From positions 122,587 through 186,586 of the forward strand of contig NZ_JAROCC010000007.1 of assembly GCF_030433715.1 (NCBI RefSeq): DNA of 64,000 nt, read 5' to 3'. Position numbers and translations under genes: made by a program. The notes under the pieces were generated by a model. The model did not search any database, was not told the origin of the DNA, and saw only the letters and a program-made list of their open reading frames with translations. The DNA comes from Sporosarcina highlanderae. Its GTDB lineage: Bacteria > Bacillota > Bacilli > Bacillales_A > Planococcaceae. Shown one piece after another: positions 27,171 through 36,629 of this stretch; the stretch's first letter is position 1, and every line of letters starts with the position of its first letter.

Positions 27171-27518
27171 CAATATGAATTTAATTTAAGCGGTTCCTTA
27201 GAAGAGAGCGGTTTTTTAATCCATCCAAACCAAAGACTTGTACATGTGACTCTAAACTGTAAAGATTTCAAATTAGTTGGAGGCGAATTGTAAAATGTAG
27301 CAAATAAATTGAAATGCATTGAAGTTGATAATAGGCATGATTAAAAATCATACATGCTTTTTGTAGCTTTTTTACAGCCTCATTAGTATTAGAAATTATA
27401 ATAATGCTTTTTCAACGAATACTCTGTATTGTACAACAGCAATATAGTATTCTTGTCTTTAGGACAAACTAATTAAATCATGAATTCTATAATTATCGAT
27501 GAAAGAGAGGGTAAATTA
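27171..27518. other. Spacer between merA and the helicase gene
   Basis: About 350 nt without a gene. A hairpin GCATG-ATT...AAT-CATACATGC with T-run (27335-27363) may end the mer transcript. The helicase start has GAGAGGG at 27504-27511. No clear promoter is seen. Confidence 0.45.
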
Positions 27519-30125
27519 ATGGGAAGAACAAAATTTGAATTCGTAAAACCGAAAGCTGTGACGTCAATCGAAAAGGATCCAGAATCAATTTTTAGAGAGT
27601 TGCAAATCCCAAATGTAAAAGGACTGTGGTCACAACAGGCCGACATATTAAGGGAATATTACAATAATTTCAAAACTAAGCAAGACGTTGCCATTGAGCT
27701 TCCAACGGGAACGGGAAAAACACTAATTGGTTTACTGATTGCGGAATATAGAAGAAGGTGTAAACATGAGCGTGTTATTTATCTATGTCCAACTAGACAG
27801 TTAGCACGACAAGTCTATTCCAAGGGGATAGAATATGGTTTACCCGTAAGTTTGCTAATCGGGCCCCAGAATTCATATCCGGAAGATGAGTACGGAAGTT
27901 ATGTATCAAACAAAACTATTGCTATAACTACGTACAGTGCCATCTTTAATACAAATCCTAAATTAGATGATGCTGACACGATTATTTTTGATGATGCTCA
28001 CTCAGCTGAGAACTACATTTCCTCGCTTTGGACTGTTGAAATAAAGCGAAGCGAAAATAATGAAGTCTTTGAGAGTATTATTCAATTATTCAGGGAAGAC
28101 ATATCTGATTATCATTACACTAGAATAATGAGCGGAGAAGCTGAATACTATAAGCAGATTTATGATCTCATCCCTTACCCTAAATATATTGAAAAGCTAC
28201 CACAACTAGTGGAGATACTTGAGGCCAATATAACTAACTGTGGAAATGCAAAATACTCATGGTCTAGAATTAATGAAAATCTATCAGCATGTCAGATGTT
28301 TTTCTCTTTCGGCGAGATAAACATTCGACCTTTGGTGCCACCTACACAGACACACCCAGCCTTTAATGGGGCGAAGCAAAGGATCTATATGTCGGCGACT
28401 CTAGGAGAAGGCGGAGAGCTTGAGCGAATAACAGGCGTCAGGAAAATCAACAAAATACCAATCCCTAAGGGGTGGGAGAAATACAGCAACGGAAGAAGGC
28501 TAATATTGTTTCCAAACCGTGTTTTTAAACCGGAAGATTCGCTAAAAGTAGCGATGGGTGCAATTCGAAATCATGGTAGAGCATTGGTTCTTTGTCCGGA
28601 CAATCGTTCTGCCCAATACTTTATTTCCGAAATGGAAAATAAACTACCGTTTTATCCAATACTACAATCGTCAGATATAGAAGATAGTTTGGAACCATTT
28701 ATAAATAAAAAAGAAGCAGTGCTTGTTTTGACAAACAGATATGATGGGATAGATTTATCTGGGGATATTTGTCGATTGCAAATAGTATTTGGTATGCCGG
28801 AAGCCACCAATTTACAAGAAGGTTTCCTGTGGAATAGATTGAATGCTAATATTGTATTAAGTGAATTGGTGAAAACAAGGATAACTCAAGCCTTGGGGCG
28901 ATGCACACGGTCTAGTGATGATTTTGCCAATGTGCTTATGTTAGATCCGAGTTTATTAAAGTTTTGCTCACGCCGCGAAAACCTGATTGGATTTCATCCG
29001 GAAATTCAAGCTGAAATTGAATTTGGCTTGAGTAATTCAGAAAAAATTGAATCAGTTGAACAAATGGTTGATTTTATGAGTGACTTTGTAAGCGATAAGG
29101 AATATTATACCGCGATTAATGAAGCTATAACAGAAATTCGAGAAGAGTATGAAAAAAAGCCTAAGTTAGAAGTTCAAAAGCTTACGGTCAGTGTCGCAAA
29201 TGAAATTGATTTCGTATATGCGCTATGGAAAACGGAACTTGACAGAGCTCTGGAAAAGGTAAAGTCAATTTTAGAGGATTTAAGTGGAGGCAAAGAACTC
29301 AATGGTTATCGTGCATGGTGGTTTTACATTGCGGGTAATACTGCTTACCTGGCAAAAAGTATGATTCCCGTTGACCCTAATCTTGATAAGAATTATTACT
29401 CATCTGCACTGCGGATTACGAGTGGGATTTCATGGTTGTCTGACTTAATTCACAATGTTCCCGTTGAGATGAGTGTCCCAAGAATTGATCCTTATCTTGC
29501 AACTCAAACTGATAATGTTGATGCGGTATTAAATGATTTAGGGATTGTTGGAACCATGTTTGAGAAGAAAATGCAACATTTATTGGAATCAATTAATGAA
29601 AACGAGTATTCAAAATTTGAAAATGGTTTAAAGGAATTAGGGGCAATATTGGGATATGATGCTTCGAGACCGGAAGGTAGTACAACTCCGGACGGTGTAT
29701 GGGTTCTTAGAGACAGATTTATTGGTTATGAAGCTAAGACTGAGGAAAACGCGCAGGATCCGGTATACAGTGAGGCGTGTAGACAAACTGATGGCCATAA
29801 GAAATGGATTCGTGAAAAAACCTCATATTCAGAAGACGCATTAGTAGATGCCGTACTAATAAGTCATAAAAGTACAATTCGAAAAGATGCGCTTCCACAA
29901 TCAAGAGGGTTATTCCATGTTAATGTAAATGATATCAGAGTATTGGCGCGAAAAGCTTCAGGTGTATTAAGGGGAATAAGGTCAGTCATTGTGAAGGAGC
30001 AAGGGCAGAATATGTTTTCCAAAGAACTAATTTACGAAACTCTGACAACTGAGAAGCTAACATACCAGGATATAGAAGTGTTATTAAAAAGTAAATCACT
30101 GGATGAATTGGAACAATATGATTAA
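27519..30125 (+). CDS. SF2 helicase fused to a C-terminal PD-(D/E)XK-like nuclease domain
   Basis: 868 aa. N-terminal superfamily 2 helicase of DinG/XPD-like look: motif I PTGTGKT (about 61-67), Ia YLCPTRQLARQ, II DDAH (about 157-160), III MSATLG (about 300), then RYDGIDLSGD and QALGRCTRSSDD as motifs V and VI. No 4Fe-4S Cys cluster is evident between I and II. After a helical middle region, the C-terminal ~170 residues show GYDASRPEGSTTPDGVW then IGYEAKTE (about 736), the D-x(n)-E-x-K pattern of PD-(D/E)XK nucleases. ATG at 27519 with AGAGAGGG; an upstream ATG lacks a site. Stand-alone between merA and the recombinases; I suspect a single-protein anti-phage or anti-plasmid system. Confidence 0.8.
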   Translation: MGRTKFEFVKPKAVTSIEKDPESIFRELQIPNVKGLWSQQADILREYYNNFKTKQDVAIELPTGTGKTLIGLLIAEYRRRCKHERVIYLCPTRQLARQVYSKGIEYGLPVSLLIGPQNSYPEDEYGSYVSNKTIAITTYSAIFNTNPKLDDADTIIFDDAHSAENYISSLWTVEIKRSENNEVFESIIQLFREDISDYHYTRIMSGEAEYYKQIYDLIPYPKYIEKLPQLVEILEANITNCGNAKYSWSRINENLSACQMFFSFGEINIRPLVPPTQTHPAFNGAKQRIYMSATLGEGGELERITGVRKINKIPIPKGWEKYSNGRRLILFPNRVFKPEDSLKVAMGAIRNHGRALVLCPDNRSAQYFISEMENKLPFYPILQSSDIEDSLEPFINKKEAVLVLTNRYDGIDLSGDICRLQIVFGMPEATNLQEGFLWNRLNANIVLSELVKTRITQALGRCTRSSDDFANVLMLDPSLLKFCSRRENLIGFHPEIQAEIEFGLSNSEKIESVEQMVDFMSDFVSDKEYYTAINEAITEIREEYEKKPKLEVQKLTVSVANEIDFVYALWKTELDRALEKVKSILEDLSGGKELNGYRAWWFYIAGNTAYLAKSMIPVDPNLDKNYYSSALRITSGISWLSDLIHNVPVEMSVPRIDPYLATQTDNVDAVLNDLGIVGTMFEKKMQHLLESINENEYSKFENGLKELGAILGYDASRPEGSTTPDGVWVLRDRFIGYEAKTEENAQDPVYSEACRQTDGHKKWIREKTSYSEDALVDAVLISHKSTIRKDALPQSRGLFHVNVNDIRVLARKASGVLRGIRSVIVKEQGQNMFSKELIYETLTTEKLTYQDIEVLLKSKSLDELEQYD

Positions 30126-30161
30126 ACCTTGTCAGTTTAGGTGGTAATCGCAGCATAATTA

Positions 30162-30198
30162 AAAAAGAGCTAAAACCTTTATGGTTTTAGCTCTTTTT
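30162..30198 (+). terminator. Strong terminator after the helicase gene
   Basis: AAAAAGAGCTAAAACC pairs with GGTTTTAGCTCTTTTT around a short loop; A- and T-runs make it usable from both sides. Confidence 0.92.
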
Positions 30199-30254
30199 GA
30201 ACTTCTCTATGGCAAAAGAAATACAAAAGAGCTCTGCAGAGGGCGAAGGAAAAA

Positions 30255-30279
30255 GGTCAGGGATATTTTACCCCTGACC
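30255..30279. repeat. Short perfect inverted repeat
   Basis: GGTCAGGG and CCCTGACC enclose an AT-rich loop. It lies between the helicase terminator and the intron remnant; it has no T-run on the plus strand. Confidence 0.4.
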
Positions 30280-30344
30280 GTGTTCGGAAATTGAATACTG
30301 CACATTTATATATTTGCTTCTAATTGATTCAAAGTAACACATTG

Positions 30345-30424
30345 GTAAGCTGTATGCCCTAATAGGGCACGTACGGTTTGATAAGGGGGAAGCCTTGAGA
30401 GAGGTTACCCTACTCAAGGCTATA
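30345..30424 (+). ncRNA. Group II intron 3' remnant (domains V and VI)
   Basis: Domain V is recognisable at 30347-30380: the catalytic AGC (30348-30350), GTATG, a CCCT/AGGG distal stem and CACGTACGGTT with the two-base bulge. Domain VI follows: GGGGGA linker, AGCCTTGAG (30391-30399) pairing with CTCAAGGCT (30413-30421), ending AT at about 30423. No reverse transcriptase or 5' domains lie upstream, so only the 3' end survives. It abuts the recombinase pseudogene on the opposite strand. Confidence 0.8.
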
Positions 30425-30430
30425 CGGAAC

Positions 30431-31135
30431 TTACTCTCGAAAGTGGGTAGAAGCTGAACGTCGCAAGGTATGCGGGGAAACCTTAATACCCATATCGTTA
30501 GAAAGTTTCTTAAACAGAAATTGCAACCAGGGCTGATCCAACTTGTTACCGCCATTCTTGCAAAAAAGAGATTCACTATCACACATTCGCTCATTTAGGT
30601 AGGTTTTTAGTAGCGTGAAACATACTTGCGAAAAATGGATATGTCGGATTTTAATCCCCCTAATACAAAATTGTCGATTTCCCAATTCACATCATCCAGC
30701 TTTAAATTCAGTAATTCACCAACTTGGATACCCGTTGAATAAAGGACTTCGATGAGTGCCGGGCTCTGGTATCTGTACTTGATACCTCCCGAAGCAGTTT
30801 GATTTCTTGTTGGTTGAGAAGTTTTGTTATATTCTTCGATTTCACGTATTTTGATAAAAAAACTTGGATCTTTATTCAATTTATTTTCTTTCACACATTA
30901 TTGATAGAACGACTTGGCAGCAGACAGTTTGGTACGAACCACGTCCGGTTGTAATCCTTGTTCCTCTATAGAATGTAACCATGTTTGAATTTCAGATGCA
31001 TCAATTTGATCAAACGGCTTTGCGCAAAAAGAAAAAAATGGTTTAATGCTTTTCGATATCTAAGTGAGGTTGCTGGACTAAATTGCGAATGGTTGTCGTA
31101 GAAATAAATTGCTTGAATCTCTTTTGTTCATGTTT
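30431..31135 (-). pseudogene. Degenerate XerD-like tyrosine recombinase
   Basis: Three frames must be joined. N-terminal core-binding part: SQFSPATSLRYRKALNHFF, then ASEIQTWLHSIEEQGLQPD and KLSAAKSFYQ, followed by an in-frame TAA and CVKENKLNKDP. Catalytic part: TGIQVGELLNLKLDDVNW (first Arg now Gln), a frame change, then VSPHTLRRSASTH (HxxR box) ending at a stop. The last His/Tyr segment is missing where the intron remnant begins. At least two frameshifts, one nonsense codon and a 3' truncation are visible. Confidence 0.82.
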
Positions 31136-31256
31136 TTATCACTCCATTTTTAATTTTGAGTCATCCGGTTCCACCGCGAGATGACCTGATTCGAGTATTG
31201 AGACTGATACATATAGTTGTCTACTTACTGTTATAGAACTTGATTTTCTAATTTGA

Positions 31257-31484
31257 TTAACTGCCTAGAGAGGAATTTAGTGGCATTATATTGAATCCAC
31301 TTTTCCATCTCTCTTTGAACAGCTCTATTTGAACAGCTCTATTTTGCCATTCAAACCAAATTCCTAGACATTCACCACAATGGCTTTCTACGCCAACGTT
31401 TTGATGTAAATCCCTATAGGTAAAAAAAGTGGCTTTACTGCAAATATAGCAAAAAATCTTTTTGTCTGCATAATAACTTGCCAT
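31257..31484 (-). CDS. Small zinc-ribbon-like hypothetical protein
   Basis: 75 aa. CYIC and CGEC, 27 residues apart, look like a four-Cys metal knuckle. The ATG at 31484 has AGGAG 8 nt upstream; the frame is open further but those starts lack a well-placed site. A 15-bp near-duplication (GAACAGCTCTATTT, 31317-31345) lies inside the gene. Not recognised; it could be a remnant of an element protein. Confidence 0.45.
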   Translation of the reverse strand: MASYYADKKIFCYICSKATFFTYRDLHQNVGVESHCGECLGIWFEWQNRAVQIELFKERWKSGFNIMPLNSSLGS

Positions 31485-32228
31485 GATCTCAACTCCTGGA
31501 TTTTTAAGCTCATTATATCCAAGTTCAGGAAGTGTAATACGAAAAAATGACGGTTGACTCTGCTTGGTTTTCAGGCTTGAAACTGAGGAAGAAGTATCAA
31601 AAGAAGACATTCTCCTTGTTTCGCTATACTCAAATACAAAGCATTAATTCATAACCTCAAAATGAAGTTCCAGGATCTTACGACAATTAACCATGAAAAA
31701 ACCTCCTGTATATAAGTGTCATGCGTGATTTCATGCAACTTAATTATACAAGAGGCTTTTTCTTATCCTATTTATCTGGCCCTTAAGCCCGCAGAAGGTG
31801 GCTCTACTTCACGCACTTACTGGCTCAAAACTCCGCATAAGTGGCTCTATTCATCCGCAATAATCACCACCGTACGATAATGAATGTACCAACGAATGCC
31901 AAGTAGTTTACCACTGCCTTTCCTTTCCAAATCTTTCGCGGCGAGTCAGATGCAGATAAACTGTAAGAATAGATATTATTCTGTTGATTTCATTTTTGGA
32001 TGAAATCGACTTTTTCAAGTGATATTTTTTTCAATTTAGGTCATTCTTATGGTGTTCCCATTAGCTTTTTTGCAAATCTCTATTATGGCTTACCGGCCAC
32101 GGAGAGTGAGGTTTAACAGAATTGGATTGATCAAAATGGCTGTATGTGCCGATTAAGGTATGGGGTACCAATCACGGCAGCTGAACTGGTGGATGAGCTC
32201 CTGATTGAAAATGGTGGGCTCTATTTTA
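31485..32228. mobile_element. Non-coding region with a long hairpin and IS21-like terminal repeats
   Basis: About 740 nt without an intact gene. A long hairpin runs from 31696 to 31762 (ACCTCCTGTATA / TATACAAGAGGC with flanking A and T runs). Next, TGGCTC recurs at 31799, 31821 and 31842, every 21-22 bp and each followed by a CGCA-type segment; a related GGGCTCTATTTTATT sits near 32215. Regularly spaced repeats of this kind mark IS21-family ends. No transposase is left, so this is a remnant at best. Confidence 0.45.
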
Positions 32229-33170
32229 TTATAGCCAAGAATTTACGCTTTTATATAAATCTTTATTCTCTTTTATACTAATATTTTTATTTCTGGTATA
32301 GCTAGTATTAATGTATCCTTTGGTTGTATTCAAATCTTCGTGGCCAAGTAATTGTTGGATTTCCGTAATAGCAGCCCCTGAATCGAGCATGAAAGTTGCA
32401 AAAGAATTTCTCATTGAGTGCAGTGTTACTTTAGGGAGTTTGGCTAATTCTAAATACATTTTAAATAAATCACGCATCTCCGTAGATGTAAGTTCAAAGA
32501 GACTATCATTGCTTTCAAGCCTATATTTTAAACAGTAGCGTTTTAAGGCGGAGGTCATACCCTCCCTGAGAGGTATCACTTTACTTTTATTTCCTTTAGA
32601 CCACGGTATAAACAGGACATGATCATCCCAAATTATATCTTTAATTTTGATTCTTGTAATTTCTGAAGATCTGCAACCTGTAGTAATAAATAAAATAAAG
32701 AGGAGAAGATCCCGTTCTGTATTATCACTATTGAATACAACTTTTTGGAAAAATTTCAGCAAATGATGTTTACTTAAAATATTCACCTTAATGTTTTTAG
32801 GTCTGTAGTCGTTTAAATTAAAATCTATTTTTTCCATTAAGTTAGGAAAGCTGTACACCCTATACAAATATAGAAAAAATGCTGCAATTGCATCTTTGTT
32901 ATCTTTTAGAACGGAGAAGCTGCAAGGAATAAACGATTGGAAAAACTGATCGACTAAATACTTATCTAAAGGCCGGTGACAAATGAAGTTGTCATTCTTA
33001 TCGTACACCTCATATAACTTATACAGATGAATTGCTTCTAAATCCGTGTTTGTCATTTCTTCCAATTTCCTTGCGAATCCTAAAAGCTTATTTTTGTATT
33101 TTTGTTTCGTGCTCTCGGCATAGTTTGATGAATTGAGGAAAAGGTTAATTTCAGTTAATAAGTTTTTCAT
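32229..33170 (-). CDS. Tyrosine recombinase, third member of a recombinase trio
   Basis: 313 aa. Catalytic residues are complete: Arg in TTGCRSSEI, Lys in KGNKSKV, HSMRNS (HxxR), GHEDLNTT (His) and the nucleophile Tyr in TTKGYIN. The N-terminal core-binding domain begins EINLFLNSSNYAESTKQKYKNKL. RBS TAGGTGAG. It is 13 nt downstream of the second recombinase, so all three are one transcript. In RIT elements the third protein is likewise a Xer-like recombinase. Confidence 0.9.
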   Translation of the reverse strand: MKNLLTEINLFLNSSNYAESTKQKYKNKLLGFARKLEEMTNTDLEAIHLYKLYEVYDKNDNFICHRPLDKYLVDQFFQSFIPCSFSVLKDNKDAIAAFFLYLYRVYSFPNLMEKIDFNLNDYRPKNIKVNILSKHHLLKFFQKVVFNSDNTERDLLLFILFITTGCRSSEITRIKIKDIIWDDHVLFIPWSKGNKSKVIPLREGMTSALKRYCLKYRLESNDSLFELTSTEMRDLFKMYLELAKLPKVTLHSMRNSFATFMLDSGAAITEIQQLLGHEDLNTTKGYINTSYTRNKNISIKENKDLYKSVNSWL

Positions 33171-33183
33171 TTGATAATCTCAC

Positions 33184-34263
33184 CTAAGAAAGTATTTGCT
33201 GAATTAATTTTTCAAAAGGTATTGGAAACTTATCCTGAACCACGCTTTGCAAGTCTTTTGGGGATAATTGCGTGTAAACAGTAACGGAAGCAGGGTTTGT
33301 GTGACCAAGTACCTGCATTAAATAGCCTTCCTGCATCCCGGCTCTTAAACAGTTCACAGCAAAAGTATGTCTAAAAGAATGAACTGTAAGTCGACTATCA
33401 AAATTAAGTTTTTGGGCGATTTTTAAGTAATTATCTTGAATGCTTCTTATTGAAATCTTTTTTGAACGATTAGGTCCAACCTCTCTACTAAACAGGAAGC
33501 CTTTTTCGCTACGAGAATTTTTGATATTGACGGTTTTTAGATATAATAATAAAGCTCTTTCGACTTGAGGATAGAGCGTGATGTATCTTTCTTTGTTTCC
33601 TTTACCTATTGTGTGAATTAATTTTTCGTTGAAATCCACATCATGAACCTTTAGGTTCGATAATTCACTTATCCTTAATCCTGTACCTAGAAAGGTTATG
33701 AATATGGTTTTCCAAAGAATGGCATCTGGATGATGTTTTAATTCATCAAAAAAAAGGGTTAAATCTTGATAAGTGAAGTATCTTGGCAAAGTGTAAAGCT
33801 TAATCTTTTTAAATTTATAATTAAAGTTCTTACTGGCTAAATCCTTCTCGTATGCAAAGGTACAAATTTTTCGAACGATTGTTAGATAGGTATTTATGGA
33901 GCCAGGTTTTAAATTTTGTCCATTTATGGTGTTTGTCCATTCTACAAACTCGTGAAAGATAACCTCATTCAATTCGGCCATTTGTAATGATTCATGTTTC
34001 TCCATTATAAATTCCCTAAATCTTCTTAAAAAACTTGAATAGTAATTTGTAGTGTTTTTTGATTTGACGTTAATAAGGGTTTCTTGATCAATTGTTTTTG
34101 AAAATTCTTGAATAATGAATAACAATGGATAATTTTCAGATCTTGGCTCAACTAAATGATTTGAAGAATTGTTATTTAAGAAGGTTAGAAAGTCTGAGTA
34201 ATTATGGCCGAGTTCCTGGAAAAGACTTTCAATGTCATAATTTACTTTTTGTTTTATTGCCAT
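33184..34263 (-). CDS. Tyrosine recombinase, second member of a recombinase trio
   Basis: 359 aa with a complete active site: Arg in GTGLRISEL, Lys in GKGNKERYI, HSFRHTFA, GHTNPAS and Tyr in TVYTQ. RBS GGAGG. Its start overlaps the end of the first recombinase by 10 nt, so translation is coupled. Confidence 0.92.
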   Translation of the reverse strand: MAIKQKVNYDIESLFQELGHNYSDFLTFLNNNSSNHLVEPRSENYPLLFIIQEFSKTIDQETLINVKSKNTTNYYSSFLRRFREFIMEKHESLQMAELNEVIFHEFVEWTNTINGQNLKPGSINTYLTIVRKICTFAYEKDLASKNFNYKFKKIKLYTLPRYFTYQDLTLFFDELKHHPDAILWKTIFITFLGTGLRISELSNLKVHDVDFNEKLIHTIGKGNKERYITLYPQVERALLLYLKTVNIKNSRSEKGFLFSREVGPNRSKKISIRSIQDNYLKIAQKLNFDSRLTVHSFRHTFAVNCLRAGMQEGYLMQVLGHTNPASVTVYTQLSPKDLQSVVQDKFPIPFEKLIQQILS

Positions 34264-35285
34264 TTTTCTTCCTCCAGTAATTCCGTGAGAGGATTATGTT
34301 GTATTGTGTTTGATAACAATCTATCCTTGCTTTTGTGTAGATAATAAAGTGTTGATTCCCAATGTTTATGTCCCACTGATTTCGATATTTCGGAGAAATC
34401 ATTGCGGTTGTCGATTGCATTTGTAATGTAGGTATGTCTAATCGCCCTAGCGTTTGCAACTGTACGGTTAAATACCTTTAAATTTAGTTGAGTAATTAGC
34501 GATGAAATTCCCCAGGACTTTAGGGTTTCACCATATTCATTTATAAAAAGTTGCTGACTATTTGTATGGATTCTCTTTTTTTCTTCTAAATAGCGTTTGA
34601 TTGCTTTTACAACAACTTCGTTGATAATAAGTGTTCTTTGTCCAGACTTGATTGAAAACACGCTTATTTTTCTTTCCGAGTAGTTTATATCATTTAATCC
34701 TATTGAAGTTACCTCGATTGGACGACATCCTGTATCAATGATTAAGAGTAGGATTGACAATGTCAAAAATCTTGAAAAAGGTGATTCGATTAGTTTGGTA
34801 CCATCCAATAATTCATTAAGAGTTTCGAATGGAACATAATCATTTAATCGATTAGTTTGTACGATAAAGTCTTTAGGGATTTCGTATTCGAAATTAATAA
34901 TCCTATTGAAATGAAGGAACTGAATGAATAGTCGTATGGCTTTTAAGGTAGTGTAAACGGTTTCTTCATTAATTTCTTTTTTTGTCATACGCCGTGTTAG
35001 GTGCTCAACATACTTGTCAATGTGATGTGTCTTTAAAGATGAAAAATCTTCAGTAAGGGTAATTTCATTTTTAAAAGTCTTTTCAAGTGAATTACCAAGT
35101 GTTCTAATTTTATAGGTATGTGCATCGATGGTGGAAAGGGCATAAGTTTTAGTTTGTAAATAGTCCCTAAAATCCATAATATAAGGTGGAAAGGGCTTTG
35201 GCATTCGTATTGGCTTTGATATTTTTCTCTTTCCATCGTGATTTTCATTTTGTATAGTTTCAAGATTTTTTTGTGCGCTATACAT
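34254..35285 (-). CDS. Tyrosine recombinase, first member of a recombinase trio, altered active site
   Basis: 343 aa. Arg in DTGCRPIEV, a candidate Lys in SIKSGQR, second Arg in AIRHTYIT, GHKHWEST and Tyr in LYYLH are present. The His of the HxxR box is replaced: the segment reads RAIR. This may lower or change cleavage activity, leaving it a structural or regulatory partner. RBS GAGGTG. First gene of the operon. Confidence 0.9.
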   Translation of the reverse strand: MYSAQKNLETIQNENHDGKRKISKPIRMPKPFPPYIMDFRDYLQTKTYALSTIDAHTYKIRTLGNSLEKTFKNEITLTEDFSSLKTHHIDKYVEHLTRRMTKKEINEETVYTTLKAIRLFIQFLHFNRIINFEYEIPKDFIVQTNRLNDYVPFETLNELLDGTKLIESPFSRFLTLSILLLIIDTGCRPIEVTSIGLNDINYSERKISVFSIKSGQRTLIINEVVVKAIKRYLEEKKRIHTNSQQLFINEYGETLKSWGISSLITQLNLKVFNRTVANARAIRHTYITNAIDNRNDFSEISKSVGHKHWESTLYYLHKSKDRLLSNTIQHNPLTELLEEEKWQ

Positions 35286-35733
35286 TTTACACCTCGAAAA
35301 TTTGTATTTACTCCCAGTGGAATATGTTGTATACTAATAATTAATTAATTTCTTTTTTTTAAATGCTACCCACTTGGGTCAGCGGGGATGACTACGGAAG
35401 GCCTTTGGGCTGATTTGTTTCACACTACAGGTGTGTATTAAATCAATCTAAAGGCCTTTTTTGTGTCTTTGTTGAGTATTAACAAAAATGACCCATTTTA
35501 TTCCTTGTGTGCGTATTATTTGGGTAATACGCGCTTCTGGTTTAATTTGGGGAGAGTTTTCTTAACCAAATACAAACAACAAACTGCTCGTATTTCCGAA
35601 AGGGGGCTTCTTATATGGAGATTTTACTCAAATATTTTTTCTTCATAATTGAAATATCAAATATGTCGTGCCCTTTTGGGCACGTTAAAGAATTTGCCGC
35701 TTAACTTTAATAAGCTTTATCTGGTGATCAATA
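35286..35733. promoter_or_regulatory. Regulatory spacer between the recombinase trio and the HTH-like gene
   Basis: 448 nt without a convincing gene. A branched structure at 35398-35465 has outer arms AAGGCCTTT/AAAGGCCTT, middle arms TGATTT/AAATCA, an inner ACAC...GTGT and a plus-strand T-run, so it acts as a terminator or attenuator. A perfect hairpin CGTGCCC-TTTT-GGGCACG follows at 35665-35682. Confidence 0.5.
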
Positions 35734-36600
35734 ATGCCAGAAAATAATCACAATCTAATTCAAATAAGGCAAAAATATAATGCCGACCTAGCATTTGTTG
35801 AAGGTAAAATTAATTACAATGAATTCGAGAGCCGACATCAAGTGGGGGAAAAAAGTGAATGGTTTGAAATAAACTATGTAGCTTATCATTCTTTTTTCCT
35901 GCATTCATTATTACTTAATCTAAAAGTAGAAGATAGAATTAGGGCAGTGTTAAAACTTAATGGATTTTCTCGTCGCAGTGCGGAGAGTGCTGGGGGGTTC
36001 GGTGGTAGTACCATCTCCAACCTTTTGAATGAAGAGGATAGGGTTTTCACTGAGTCCAGAGCGAAAATAGCTCTATTCTTAGATATACCAATAATATATT
36101 TGTTAAAAGATAAGCCGACATATAATGAGACGATGCAATACGAATACTTAGAGTTTCAACAATATGGTAGAAAAATTTCATTTGATGAAATGAAAAGAAC
36201 ACTTACTCGTCCACAAAAACGAAGTATAATAGCTTATCATTTGGAATTAGTCGACAATGATGTTAACGAAGCCAATCAAATTCACGAATTATTACGGTTT
36301 TGTAGGGTGGACTTACAAAAAACATATTATTCGGTCGAGTTTTATTTTAATTCGTCTATGCATATAGATATTAGTTTTATTAACACGATCATCAAAATGT
36401 TTGATGACAGAGTTTATCGAGTAATTTTATCTAACCCGATTTTGAGAGATTCGTTTAAGTTGTCAATTATCGGAGTTTACATTGAAGAACAACATAAGGA
36501 TGCTAAAAACTTTGCTGAAAAATTATTGAAGTATGATAACGGTGTACTACTTTTTCCATACAATTTTGATTTTAAAATTGATAATGTTGTGCCGAATTAG
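35734..36600 (+). CDS. Putative HTH regulator of unknown family
   Basis: 288 aa. A segment at about residues 66-120 (RIRAVLKLNGFSRRSAESAGGFGGSTISNLLN...ARAKIALFLDIPIIYLL pattern) resembles an XRE-like helix-turn-helix: a Gly-rich turn before STISNLLN. The flanking N- and C-terminal parts match nothing I recognise. The ribosome site (GGTGAT) is weak. Next to excisionase and integrase genes, it may control element excision. Confidence 0.55.
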   Translation: MPENNHNLIQIRQKYNADLAFVEGKINYNEFESRHQVGEKSEWFEINYVAYHSFFLHSLLLNLKVEDRIRAVLKLNGFSRRSAESAGGFGGSTISNLLNEEDRVFTESRAKIALFLDIPIIYLLKDKPTYNETMQYEYLEFQQYGRKISFDEMKRTLTRPQKRSIIAYHLELVDNDVNEANQIHELLRFCRVDLQKTYYSVEFYFNSSMHIDISFINTIIKMFDDRVYRVILSNPILRDSFKLSIIGVYIEEQHKDAKNFAEKLLKYDNGVLLFPYNFDFKIDNVVPN

Positions 36601-36629
36601 GCATATAGGTAAGTAGATTATAGTTTTGG

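Larger units (their letters stand above)
32229..35285 (-). mobile_element. RIT-like (recombinase in trio) element
   Basis: Three tandem, overlapping or nearly overlapping tyrosine recombinases of 343, 359 and 313 aa, all on one strand and of different subfamilies, match the definition of RIT elements. Their outer boundaries and terminal inverted repeats could not be assigned by eye. Confidence 0.65.

Noticed and set aside
30268..30594. 108-aa minus-strand open frame across the intron remnant
   Set aside because: It reads antisense through intron domains V-VI and out of frame through the recombinase remnant.
35463..35648. 61-aa open frame upstream of the HTH-like gene
   Set aside because: No ribosome binding site, no recognisable composition, and it starts in the T-run of the hairpin.
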